Assembly: GCA_016708125.1 (NCBI GenBank)
Contig: JADJGF010000001.1
Span: forward strand, 372,001 to 436,000
Source: Ignavibacteriota bacterium
GTDB taxonomy: Bacteria; Bacteroidota; Ignavibacteria; Ignavibacteriales; Melioribacteraceae
Reading direction: 5' to 3'
DNA length: 64,000 nucleotides
The notes under the pieces were generated by a model. That model was given only the letters and a program-made list of their open reading frames with translations. It was not told the DNA's origin and made no database searches. This document shows positions 54,192-62,758 of the stretch, piece after piece (position 1 is the stretch's first letter; each line of letters opens with the position of its first letter). Made by a program: the position numbers and the translations under genes.

Positions 54192-56275
54192 TAACTTTCT
54201 CCCTCTATTTTGTGGGAATTCCACTTTAATAAAACTAACGTAATATCATCATGCTGAGAATTATTTTTAGAAAACGTTGTAACGGATGTCATAATTTGAT
54301 TTGATAATTCATCAACAGATAATTGGGAATTTTTATTTATTACATCTTCCAATCTATTGTAGCCAAATTCTTCTTTATTTTCATTTAAAGCTTCATTAAT
54401 TCCATCTGTAAACAATATCAAAATATCGTTATTATTTAGTTTAATTTCCATTTCTTTTATATTGTTACTGAACTTACTTGTAAAATCTAAACCAAGCCCT
54501 ATTCCTTCGGGAATTAATTTTTCTACATTATTTCCGTTAAAGTAAAAAAGCGGCGCATGACCCGCTCGTACAAAATTAAAAATTCCATTTGAAGTATCAA
54601 TAATTCCATAAATTGCAGTAACAAAACTTTTTTTCGATAAACAATTTTCCAAAATGGAATTTGCTTGAATTAGTATTTCCTTGGGATTATTTATCAATTT
54701 AGAAAGTGAGGAAAATACTCCTTTAACTTCCGCCATAACAAATGCTGCTTCAATTCCCTTTCCGGAAACATCCGCAATTACAATTCCCAATTTGTTTTCA
54801 TCAATTTTAAAGAAATCGTAATAATCGCCTCCGACTTCAAACGCCGGAACGAACAAAGCAGAAATTTCTAAATTTTCACATTTAGGTGTTTGCTGTGGTA
54901 AAATTTTATATTGAACATCTCGCGCAACATCCAGCTCTTTTTCTAATCTTTCTTTCTCAATCGATTCTTCCAAAAGTTTTGCATTTTCAATTGCAACAGA
55001 TGCAATTCCCGCAAATGTGCTTACCGATTTGATGTCTTCTTCTTCAAACATTCTGCTGCTTTTTCTTGCGGAAAATAAATATCCATTATTTTTATTTTGA
55101 ATTAATAATGGTGCTGAAACTACTGATTTTATTGAATGAGGTAATTTATGTTTCTTATCAAATATTTGTAAATCCGTTGTCTTAACATCATTTTCAATCA
55201 ACAAATTATTGTTCATCAAAAAAGTAGAAATATGATTTGCATCAACCAAACCAATTCCGGAAATTGAGTGAATATCAAATCCGCTATTTTTTTTAATTAC
55301 AATCCAAGCAGAATCAGAATTACTTACTTTAATTGTTGTTGAAGTTATTGTTTCCGAAAGTTCTTCAAAATCAAAAACTTGGCTCATCAAAATACTTATA
55401 TCTTTAAGGCTTGTAAGTTCTTCGGATTTTCTATCAATAGCTTCTGCGGTTGGAAGATGAAATAAAGTTGTGAAAAATATTATTGTAAAATAAATTATTC
55501 CGTACAGCATTACTAAACTTGCAAAATATTCAAGCGCCGGTGAGAAGTTTCTGATAATGCTGAAATCTTCTTCTTGTGTTGTTGCAAAATTTATTGCGGA
55601 TAATGAAATCAACAAAACAGAAATTACCAAAAGTGTAATTTTTTGTTTTTTATTTAGAAATGCAATCCATGCAACTCGCAATGAATTTAGAAAAATTAAT
55701 CCGATTGATATTGCAAAAAATGTGTTATAAATAAAATCAAAATCGCCGTCTGCAATTACAATAATTCCATTCCCGGTTTTTGTAACATTTAAAAATGATG
55801 CGGAAAGTGAAGTTAAAATTATAAATATAATTAGTGTATTGAAGTAAACACTTGGATCTTTTTTCTGCCGGTGAAAGCAAAGTTTTTTGTAAACGGAAAA
55901 TATGTATGCGAGTGAACCAATAAAAATAAAAACAATAAATGTTGAAAATAAAATGTAAACTAATCCCGATGAAATTCCCGCATTACTTTCGTCAAATAGC
56001 CAAGATGTAATTGAAATTATGAAGAATATTAAAGCGTTTAAAATTCCAACATTTACAACAAGCGAAAGCGGTTTGCTTAATTTGGGATCAATAAATTCTA
56101 TAACATAATTTACCCAAGCAAATACGCTTATTAAAACAAGAAGTTCGTTTATTAATAAAAATAGAATTGAATCATTAACCGGAAAAATAATTTTGAAAAT
56201 AAAAAATACTATTGAAATGAAAACGGCATTTTCTAATTTTTTATTTCCGAATGAATGAGAATTTTTGATTTGCAA
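54191..56275 (-). CDS. Multi-pass membrane, GAF and SpoIIE/PP2C phosphatase
   Basis: About seven to eight membrane helices (residues about 12-275) precede a GAF domain (about 290-430) and a phosphatase domain with VGGDYYDFFKIDENKLGIVIADVSGKGIEAAFVMAEV, LLFTDGINEALN and NSQHDDITLVLLKW. The N-terminal membrane block resembles sensing modules of two-component proteins. It is the second gene of the operon, 32 bases after the ECF sigma gene, and is coupled to the STAS gene by TAATG. The start is TTG. Confidence 0.9.
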   Translation of the reverse strand: MQIKNSHSFGNKKLENAVFISIVFFIFKIIFPVNDSILFLLINELLVLISVFAWVNYVIEFIDPKLSKPLSLVVNVGILNALIFFIISITSWLFDESNAGISSGLVYILFSTFIVFIFIGSLAYIFSVYKKLCFHRQKKDPSVYFNTLIIFIILTSLSASFLNVTKTGNGIIVIADGDFDFIYNTFFAISIGLIFLNSLRVAWIAFLNKKQKITLLVISVLLISLSAINFATTQEEDFSIIRNFSPALEYFASLVMLYGIIYFTIIFFTTLFHLPTAEAIDRKSEELTSLKDISILMSQVFDFEELSETITSTTIKVSNSDSAWIVIKKNSGFDIHSISGIGLVDANHISTFLMNNNLLIENDVKTTDLQIFDKKHKLPHSIKSVVSAPLLIQNKNNGYLFSARKSSRMFEEEDIKSVSTFAGIASVAIENAKLLEESIEKERLEKELDVARDVQYKILPQQTPKCENLEISALFVPAFEVGGDYYDFFKIDENKLGIVIADVSGKGIEAAFVMAEVKGVFSSLSKLINNPKEILIQANSILENCLSKKSFVTAIYGIIDTSNGIFNFVRAGHAPLFYFNGNNVEKLIPEGIGLGLDFTSKFSNNIKEMEIKLNNNDILILFTDGINEALNENKEEFGYNRLEDVINKNSQLSVDELSNQIMTSVTTFSKNNSQHDDITLVLLKWNSHKIEGES

Positions 56276-56307
56276 AATTACTTACCCAATTTTTTCTGAG
56301 ATAATTT

Positions 56308-56886
56308 TTATCCTCTAATTTCATCTTTATACGGTTCAAGAATAATCTTCAAAGTTTCACGTGCTCTAAAAATCCTTGATTTTATTGTTCCAACTTCACA
56401 CTCAAGTTTTTCTGCAATTTCTTGATAACTATATCCATCAATATCTCTAAGTATTAGCGGAGTTTTCAATTTATCCGGAAGTTTCAAAATTGCTTTCTGC
56501 ACAATTTTCTGTAAATCAAAATTATCGTTATCGGTTTTGCCGCGCTTTTCATAATCATTATCATCTATTGGAACAAAAATACTTCTTACTTTTTTCTTTC
56601 TTAAATAATCTCTGCACTTGTTAACCGTTATTCTATAAAGCCAAGTTGTAAATTTTGATTCAAACCGAAATTCTTTCAGCTTGTGATAAACATTTATAAA
56701 AACATCTTGTGAAATGTCATCAACATAATCGACATCGCCCAAAGTTAAAAAAACTAAATTTCTAACTTTATCTTTGTGCTTTTGAATCAATTCCGTAAAA
56801 GCTCTTTCGTCGCCTTGTTTGAATTTCTCAATTATCGGGAAATCATCATCAAGGATATTATTTAATTCTGTTTCTTCTGAGTTCAA
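56308..56886 (-). CDS. ECF-family RNA polymerase sigma factor
   Basis: Region 2 shows DISQDVFINVYHKLKEFRFESKFTTWLYRITVNKCRDYLRKKK, and region 4 shows LILRDIDGYSYQEIAEKLECEVGTIKSRIFRARETL. The 192-residue length fits RpoE-like ECF factors. No membrane anti-sigma gene follows; instead the operon continues with partner-switching components. The start is TTG. It may be controlled by the operon's switch or may simply drive it. Confidence 0.93.
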   Translation of the reverse strand: MNSEETELNNILDDDFPIIEKFKQGDERAFTELIQKHKDKVRNLVFLTLGDVDYVDDISQDVFINVYHKLKEFRFESKFTTWLYRITVNKCRDYLRKKKVRSIFVPIDDNDYEKRGKTDNDNFDLQKIVQKAILKLPDKLKTPLILRDIDGYSYQEIAEKLECEVGTIKSRIFRARETLKIILEPYKDEIRG

Positions 56887-57035
56887 AATTTAGACGATGT
56901 TTATTGATAGAAAGTTCTATAATTATAAATATGGATTTTATTCATTATTTATAAATATATAAAAATGTAACCACAAATAAACTTTAAGAATAACAATACT
57001 TTTAATGATTTTAAGCATTTTTTAATAAACTTTTC

Positions 57036-57064
57036 TTGATTTAAAAATTACTTATAACTAATTT
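57036..57064 (+). promoter_or_regulatory. Promoter for the 57089 STAS gene
   Basis: TTGATT is followed after 17 bases by TAATTT, about 25 bases upstream of the ATG. It lies in the divergent gap opposite the sigma-factor operon. Confidence 0.5.
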
Positions 57065-57088
57065 ACCAACAAATAATTAGGAGCAAAG

Positions 57089-57424
57089 ATGAGAATAAAA
57101 ACTTCTGAAAAATATTCAGCAGTCGTAATTGAATTTAAAGGGAACGTTATTGGCGGTCCGGAAGCTGAAGAATTTAGCAAACTTTTGCATAGTTATTTAG
57201 ATGAAGGTAAAAAAAATGTTGTTGTTGATTTAAGCAGCGTAAAATTTATGAACAGTTCCGGTTTGGGAATGTTAATAAGCGGATTTACAACAATGAAAAA
57301 CGGCGGCGGTTCTCTTAAACTTGCAAGAGCTACAGAAAAAATTAATAGTCTTCTTGTAATTACAAAATTAATTACAATTTTTGATAACTTTGATTCTGTT
57401 GATGAAGCTGTAAAAAGTTTCTAA
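57089..57424 (+). CDS. STAS-domain anti-sigma factor antagonist (second copy)
   Basis: IEFKGNVIGGPEAEEFSKLL and VVDLSSVKFMNSSGLGMLISGFTTM are a STAS domain with the phosphorylatable Ser in SSGLG. AGGAG precedes the ATG. It is transcribed away from the phosphatase and kinase operon, with its own promoter and terminator, and is shorter than the first antagonist. The two may be alternative substrates of the one RsbW-like kinase (inference). Confidence 0.93.
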   Translation: MRIKTSEKYSAVVIEFKGNVIGGPEAEEFSKLLHSYLDEGKKNVVVDLSSVKFMNSSGLGMLISGFTTMKNGGGSLKLARATEKINSLLVITKLITIFDNFDSVDEAVKSF

Positions 57425-57452
57425 TTTTTTTTTATAAATAAAATATTTTTAC

Positions 57453-57490
57453 CCCAAATTATTTTAAATAATTTGGGTTATTTTTTGTCT
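57453..57490 (+). terminator. Terminator after the STAS gene
   Basis: CCCAAATTAT pairs with ATAATTTGGG and is followed by TTATTTTTT. Confidence 0.85.
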
Positions 57491-57554
57491 TTTTTGCAAT
57501 TTTGAAAATTAAGCAAATCTCACTATTATATTTTAATTACTTTGAGGAAAATTT

Positions 57555-58823
57555 ATGAGTGTGTCAATTGTTGTCGGAAGTCAATGGGGCGATGAAGGAA
57601 AAGGAAAAGTTGTTGATTTATTAGGTTCTAATGTTGATATTGTTGTTCGTTATCAAGGCGGTGCAAATGCGGGACACACAATTAAAATTGGCGATAAACA
57701 ATATATTTTTCATTTAATTCCATCCGGAATTTTACATCCAAATGTAATTTGCGTAATTGGAAACGGTGTTGTAATTGAGCCAAAAGCATTATTGGATGAA
57801 TTGGAAATGCTGCATCAAAACGGAATTGATTTTGAAGGTAGATTATTTATTAGTCACAATGCACATTTAATAATGCCGTATCATAAATTAATTGATTCAA
57901 TTAATGAACAAGGGAATTCCAAAATTGGAACAACCGGAAGAGGAATTGGTCCGTGCTACATTGATAAATATGCGAGAAGAGGAATTAGAATTGCAGACCT
58001 ATTAGATAAAAAGGAACTCAAAATAAAAATCAAAAAAAATCTTGATGAAAAAAATAATTTGCTTAAAAATATTTATCATCATGAAGAATTAAATATTGAT
58101 GAAATAATTGATGAACTAATTTCTTTTGATAAAAAAATTGATAAATATATTACAGATACTGCGGAATATTTAAATGACGCAATTGTTAAAAATAAATCAA
58201 TATTACTTGAAGGAGCGCAAGGAGCTTTGCTTGATGTTGATCACGGAACTTATCCTTACGTAACTTCTTCAAATCCAACTTCCGGCGGAGCTTGTACCGG
58301 AACTGGAATTCCTCCAACAAAAATTACAGATGTGATTGGAATTGTTAAAGCATATACAACACGTGTTGGTTTGGGTCCATTTCCTACCGAATTATTTGAT
58401 GAAGACGGTGAAAATTTACGAAAAATCGGAGCAGAATTTGGCGCAACAACCGGAAGAGCTAGAAGATGCGGTTGGTTTGATGCATTCCTCGTAAATTATT
58501 CCAGAAAAATTAATGGAATTGAAAGAGTTGTAATTACCAAACTTGATGTACTTGGACATTTTGATGAAATTAAAGTCTGCACCGGCTATGAATTAAACGG
58601 AAAAAAATTAAAATATTTCCCAACTTCATCCGCTGAATTGAATAATGTCATTCCAATATACACAACTTTAAAAGGATGGAAATCAGATATTTCCGAAATA
58701 AAAAATTATGATGATCTTCCTGTTGAAGCAAAGGAATATTTAACTTTTATTTCGGTTCAATGCGGTTTTGAAATTAAATATATTTCCGTTGGTCCCAAAA
58801 GATCTCAAACAATTGAACTTTGA
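57555..58823 (+). CDS. purA: Adenylosuccinate synthetase
   Basis: PurA joins IMP and aspartate using GTP in AMP synthesis. VVGSQWGDEGKGKVVDLLG is the P-loop with the catalytic Asp, then GGANAGHTI with the catalytic His, GTTGRGIGPCYIDKYARRG, LLEGAQGALLDVDHGTYPYVTSSNPT and GATTGRARRCGWFD. The 422-residue length is normal. GAGG precedes the ATG. Confidence 0.97.
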   Translation: MSVSIVVGSQWGDEGKGKVVDLLGSNVDIVVRYQGGANAGHTIKIGDKQYIFHLIPSGILHPNVICVIGNGVVIEPKALLDELEMLHQNGIDFEGRLFISHNAHLIMPYHKLIDSINEQGNSKIGTTGRGIGPCYIDKYARRGIRIADLLDKKELKIKIKKNLDEKNNLLKNIYHHEELNIDEIIDELISFDKKIDKYITDTAEYLNDAIVKNKSILLEGAQGALLDVDHGTYPYVTSSNPTSGGACTGTGIPPTKITDVIGIVKAYTTRVGLGPFPTELFDEDGENLRKIGAEFGATTGRARRCGWFDAFLVNYSRKINGIERVVITKLDVLGHFDEIKVCTGYELNGKKLKYFPTSSAELNNVIPIYTTLKGWKSDISEIKNYDDLPVEAKEYLTFISVQCGFEIKYISVGPKRSQTIEL

Positions 58824-58923
58824 TAAAAGATATTTCATAATAACTTTTAAAACATCCGCATATTTATTAGTTTTCAATAGAATTATTTTAAACTAAAAAT
58901 TTTCTACATTCTAAAAATGTTAT

Positions 58924-60147
58924 ATGAATTTTAAACTTGTTTTACTTGTTATTGCTTTAGCAATTACTGCTGGAACATTTTACTACACACAATCACTTGT
59001 AAACGAATTACAAAAAAGAGAAATTCAAGTAGCAGAACTTTACGCCAACACTCTTGAATTTATTGCAAATCCAAATTCTGATAATAATGCAGATTTAACT
59101 TTCATTTTTGAAAATATAATTAAGAGAATTAATTTCCCTTTAATTTTAACTGATACAAGCGGAATTCCAATAAGCGGAAGTCAAGGAGCTGGAATTAAAA
59201 ATATTGATATTGATTCAAATCTAACACAACTAGAAATTGATGCTTTTTTAATTAACAAAGTAAAAGAATTAGCAACTGTGCATAATCCTATAAATGTTTC
59301 TTTTAAAGATTTGGACGGTAAAGAAAAAGTTTTTAACAAAATTTATTTTGGAAATTCCGTTTTAATTCAAAAGTTAAAATATTATCCTTTTCTTCAAGTT
59401 TTATTTGCAATATTGTTTCTAACAATTTCCTACATCAGTTTTAGTTATGTTAAAAGAACTGAGCAAAGTAATATTTGGGTCGGAATGGCAAAGGAAATTG
59501 CTCATCAATTGGGAACACCGATTTCAAGCTTAATGGGCTGGACGGAATTACTAAAACTTAAATATCAAAAACCGGAAGAAGTTGTAAATGTTGCCAACGA
59601 AATGGAAAGTGATCTAACACGTTTGAATAAAATTACAAATCGATTTTCTAAAATTGGTTCAAAACCTGTACTTAAAAAAAATGATTTAAATGATGTAATA
59701 AAATCGGTATTAAAATATTTTGAGAAACGACTTCCTCAAACGGGCAAAGATGTTGAGCTGATTTACCTAAATAATAAATCAATATTATTAAATTTAAATG
59801 CTTCACTTTTTGAATGGGTTATTGAAAATTTAATTAAAAATTCCATTGATGCAATTGGAAGTAAGAAAGGTAAAATTTTAGTTTCCGTTGTAGAGAAGGA
59901 AAACACAATCGAAATTGAAGTTACAGATAATGGAAAAGGTATAAATCCTAAAAACAGAAAAGATGTTTTTAAACCCGGTTATAGTACAAAAAGCAGAGGC
60001 TGGGGTTTGGGTTTAAGTTTATCAAAAAGAATTATTGAAGATTATCATAAAGGAAAACTTTTACTAAAATCTTCAATTCCTAATGAAGGAACAACGTTTT
60101 TACTTATTCTAAATAAAAATATATTAAAAGTTCAGGAAGAATTATGA
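58924..60147 (+). CDS. Sensor histidine kinase (orphan)
   Basis: Two membrane helices (residues about 3-22 and 154-175) enclose a periplasmic sensor region of about 130 residues. The H-box AKEIAHQLGTPISSLMGW carries H194. The ATPase has ENLIKNSIDAIG (N box), VTDNGKGI and SRGWGLGLSLSKRIIEDYHKG. No response-regulator gene lies nearby; it overlaps the dCMP deaminase by four bases. The H-box with QLGTPISSL is close to that of Bacteroidota PAS-less kinases. Confidence 0.92.
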   Translation: MNFKLVLLVIALAITAGTFYYTQSLVNELQKREIQVAELYANTLEFIANPNSDNNADLTFIFENIIKRINFPLILTDTSGIPISGSQGAGIKNIDIDSNLTQLEIDAFLINKVKELATVHNPINVSFKDLDGKEKVFNKIYFGNSVLIQKLKYYPFLQVLFAILFLTISYISFSYVKRTEQSNIWVGMAKEIAHQLGTPISSLMGWTELLKLKYQKPEEVVNVANEMESDLTRLNKITNRFSKIGSKPVLKKNDLNDVIKSVLKYFEKRLPQTGKDVELIYLNNKSILLNLNASLFEWVIENLIKNSIDAIGSKKGKILVSVVEKENTIEIEVTDNGKGINPKNRKDVFKPGYSTKSRGWGLGLSLSKRIIEDYHKGKLLLKSSIPNEGTTFLLILNKNILKVQEEL

Positions 60148-60638
60148 GTTACTCAAGACCATCTTGGGATGAATATTTTTTAAAGTTGGCAATGCTGGTT
60201 TCGGAAAGAGCAACTTGTCCAAGAATGCATTGCGGCTGCGTTTTAGTTAGAGATAAAAGAATATTAGCAACCGGATATAATGGATCAATTCCCGGTGATT
60301 CTCATTGCGAAGATGACGGCTGTATGATTGTGGATAATCATTGTGTTAGAACAATTCATGCAGAAATGAATGCAATAATTCAATGTTCAATTCACGGAGT
60401 AAGCACGCTTGGCGCAACTGCATATATTACAAATATGCCTTGTACAAACTGTTCAAAAGCTTTAATTGCAGCGGGAATTAAGGAAATTGTTATTTTTTCC
60501 GATTATCATGATACAAAAGCTGAAGAATTCTTTAAAATTGCAAATGTTGAAATTAGACGATTGGAAATTCCGAAAAATTCTATTAATTATGATTTGAAAA
60601 ATTATTCTTCCGCAAAGGAAATTAAGAAAGATGAGTAA
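60144..60638 (+). CDS. Deoxycytidylate (dCMP) deaminase
   Basis: It deaminates dCMP to dUMP for thymidylate synthesis. HAEMNAIIQC with the zinc His and catalytic Glu, MPCTNCSKALIAAGIKEIV with the two zinc Cys, and CGCVLVRDKRILATGYNGSIPGDSHC (a second structural zinc site) are all present. The length of 164 residues fits the ComEB-type enzymes. Both ends overlap neighbours (4 and 8 bases), so it is cotranslated with the kinase and ppk. Confidence 0.94.
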   Translation: MSYSRPSWDEYFLKLAMLVSERATCPRMHCGCVLVRDKRILATGYNGSIPGDSHCEDDGCMIVDNHCVRTIHAEMNAIIQCSIHGVSTLGATAYITNMPCTNCSKALIAAGIKEIVIFSDYHDTKAEEFFKIANVEIRRLEIPKNSINYDLKNYSSAKEIKKDE

Positions 60639-62745
60639 AATGTCGAATGATATTTTTCAAAAATATTTCAAAGCCGAAAATTTTATAAATAGAGATTTAA
60701 GCTGGCTCGAATTTAACAAACGAGTTTTAGAAGAAGCTTTAAATCCAAAATTACCTCTGCTTGATAAAATAAAATTTATCTCAATATTTTTTACAAATCT
60801 TGATGAATTTTATATGATCAGAGTTTCTGGTTTAAAAGAACAAATCAGAGCCAATATAATTACCGCAACAATTGATGGATTAACGCCGTTTCAAGAATTA
60901 AGAGCAATTGATAAAGAAGTTAAAAGTTTATTAACCTTAATTGATGAACTTTGGAAAAACACTATTATTCCGGATTTAACAAAAAACAATATTATAATTT
61001 CAAAATTAGTTGACTTACCCAAAAATGAACAAGAAGCTTTAAGTCAATATTTTCACAATGAAATTTTTCCGGTTTTAACTCCTCTGGCATTTGATCCCGG
61101 AAGACCTTTTCCATACATATCAAACTTAAGTTTGAGTTTTGCAGTATTAATTTCAAACTCAAAAAAAGAAAAACATTTTGCTCGTATAAAAATCCCAAAT
61201 ATTTTACCAAGACTTTTAAGAGTTGATAAAATACTTTATCCAAATCAGCCAAAAAAGAATGGAAAACTTGCTGCCAAGTTTGTTTGGATTGATGATTTAA
61301 TAAAACAAAATCTGCACTTTTTATTTCCGGGTATTAATATTGAATGCTCACATCTTTTTAGAATTACAAGAAACACAGATATAAGTATTCAAGAAGATGA
61401 AGCCGATGATTTGCTTCAAGTAATTGAAGAAAATATTAAACAAAGAAAATTTGGTTCTGTTGTAAGGTTGGAAGTTGAAAAAGAAATTCCAAATTTTATG
61501 ATAGAAACCTTCATTGAAAATTTAAATATTACCACAACTGATATACATTTTATCGATGGTCCGCTTGGTTTAAGTCAAATAATGGAATTGTATAGTTTAC
61601 CATTTCATCATTTAAAGGAAACACCTTATCAGCCAAAACCGTTTATAAATTTTGATGAAAATGAAAATATGTTTTCCATTTTAAGAAAAGGAGATGTTCT
61701 ACTTCATCATCCGTATGATTCATTTACACCGGTTATTGATTTCATAAAATCTGCATCGCAAGATCCTGATGTTTTAGCTATTAAGCAGACATTATATAGG
61801 GTTGGGCAAGATTCTCCGATTGTTAAATATTTGATAGAGGCAGCGGAAAGAAGAAAACAAGTTGCTGTTCTTGTAGAATTAAAAGCAAGATTTGACGAAG
61901 AAAATAATATTTTCTGGGCAAGAGAGCTTGAAAAAGCTGGTGTTCATGTTGTTTATGGTTTAGTAGGATTAAAAACTCACGCAAAAATGACAATGGTTGT
62001 GAGACGCGAAAGTGACGGAGTTAAAAGATATGTTCATTTAAGTACCGGAAATTATAATGCTTCGACAGCTAAGTTATATACTGACTTTGGATTATTCACA
62101 TCAGATAAAGAAATTTGTGAAGATGTTTCGGAAGTTTTCAATTATCTAACTGGTTATTCAGAAAAAAGCGAATTTAAAAAATTATTTGTATCGCCCATAA
62201 ATACGCGTACTAAAATTATCAATTTAATTAAGCGTGAAATTGAAAATGTAAAAAACGGCGGCGAAGGTTATTTAATTTTCAAATTTAATTCGCTTGTCGA
62301 TAACTCAATAATTGCCGCTTTATATGAAGCTTCACAAAATGGAGTTAAGATTGATTTAATTATTAGAGGAATTTGTTGTTTAAAACCTCAAGTAAAAGGA
62401 TTAAGTGAAAATATAAATGTGAGAAGTATAATTGGAAGATTTCTTGAGCATAGCCGAATTTATTATTTCTTCAATAACGGTAACAAAGAAATGTATTTAA
62501 GCAGCGCCGATTTAATGCCAAGAAATTTAGACAGACGAGTTGAAACGACTTTCCCTATTGAGAATAAGGAAATTAAAGAAAATATTTTGAAAAATGTTCT
62601 GCAAGTATTTTTGAATGATAACACCAAAACAAGAATTTTAAATTCCGATGGTGATTATTCTAGAATTTATCCATCTGAAGGTGAAGAAGAAATTTCTGTT
62701 CAAGAAATTTTAATGAAAGGTAATTCTCTATATTCGTTAAAATAA
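60631..62745 (+). CDS. ppk: Polyphosphate kinase 1
   Basis: Ppk1 polymerises ATP gamma-phosphate into polyphosphate. The N-terminal FINRDLSWLEFNKRVLEEA and later HHPYDSFTPVIDFI are typical. The two phospholipase-D-like catalytic parts carry the active-site histidines in KTHAKMTMVVRRE and LEHSRIYYFFNNG, with VHLSTGNYNASTAKLYTDFGLFT between. The 704-residue length is normal. An in-frame ATG at 60640 is an alternative start. Confidence 0.96.
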   Translation: MSKMSNDIFQKYFKAENFINRDLSWLEFNKRVLEEALNPKLPLLDKIKFISIFFTNLDEFYMIRVSGLKEQIRANIITATIDGLTPFQELRAIDKEVKSLLTLIDELWKNTIIPDLTKNNIIISKLVDLPKNEQEALSQYFHNEIFPVLTPLAFDPGRPFPYISNLSLSFAVLISNSKKEKHFARIKIPNILPRLLRVDKILYPNQPKKNGKLAAKFVWIDDLIKQNLHFLFPGINIECSHLFRITRNTDISIQEDEADDLLQVIEENIKQRKFGSVVRLEVEKEIPNFMIETFIENLNITTTDIHFIDGPLGLSQIMELYSLPFHHLKETPYQPKPFINFDENENMFSILRKGDVLLHHPYDSFTPVIDFIKSASQDPDVLAIKQTLYRVGQDSPIVKYLIEAAERRKQVAVLVELKARFDEENNIFWARELEKAGVHVVYGLVGLKTHAKMTMVVRRESDGVKRYVHLSTGNYNASTAKLYTDFGLFTSDKEICEDVSEVFNYLTGYSEKSEFKKLFVSPINTRTKIINLIKREIENVKNGGEGYLIFKFNSLVDNSIIAALYEASQNGVKIDLIIRGICCLKPQVKGLSENINVRSIIGRFLEHSRIYYFFNNGNKEMYLSSADLMPRNLDRRVETTFPIENKEIKENILKNVLQVFLNDNTKTRILNSDGDYSRIYPSEGEEEISVQEILMKGNSLYSLK

Positions 62746-62758
62746 ATTTATTTCTTTA

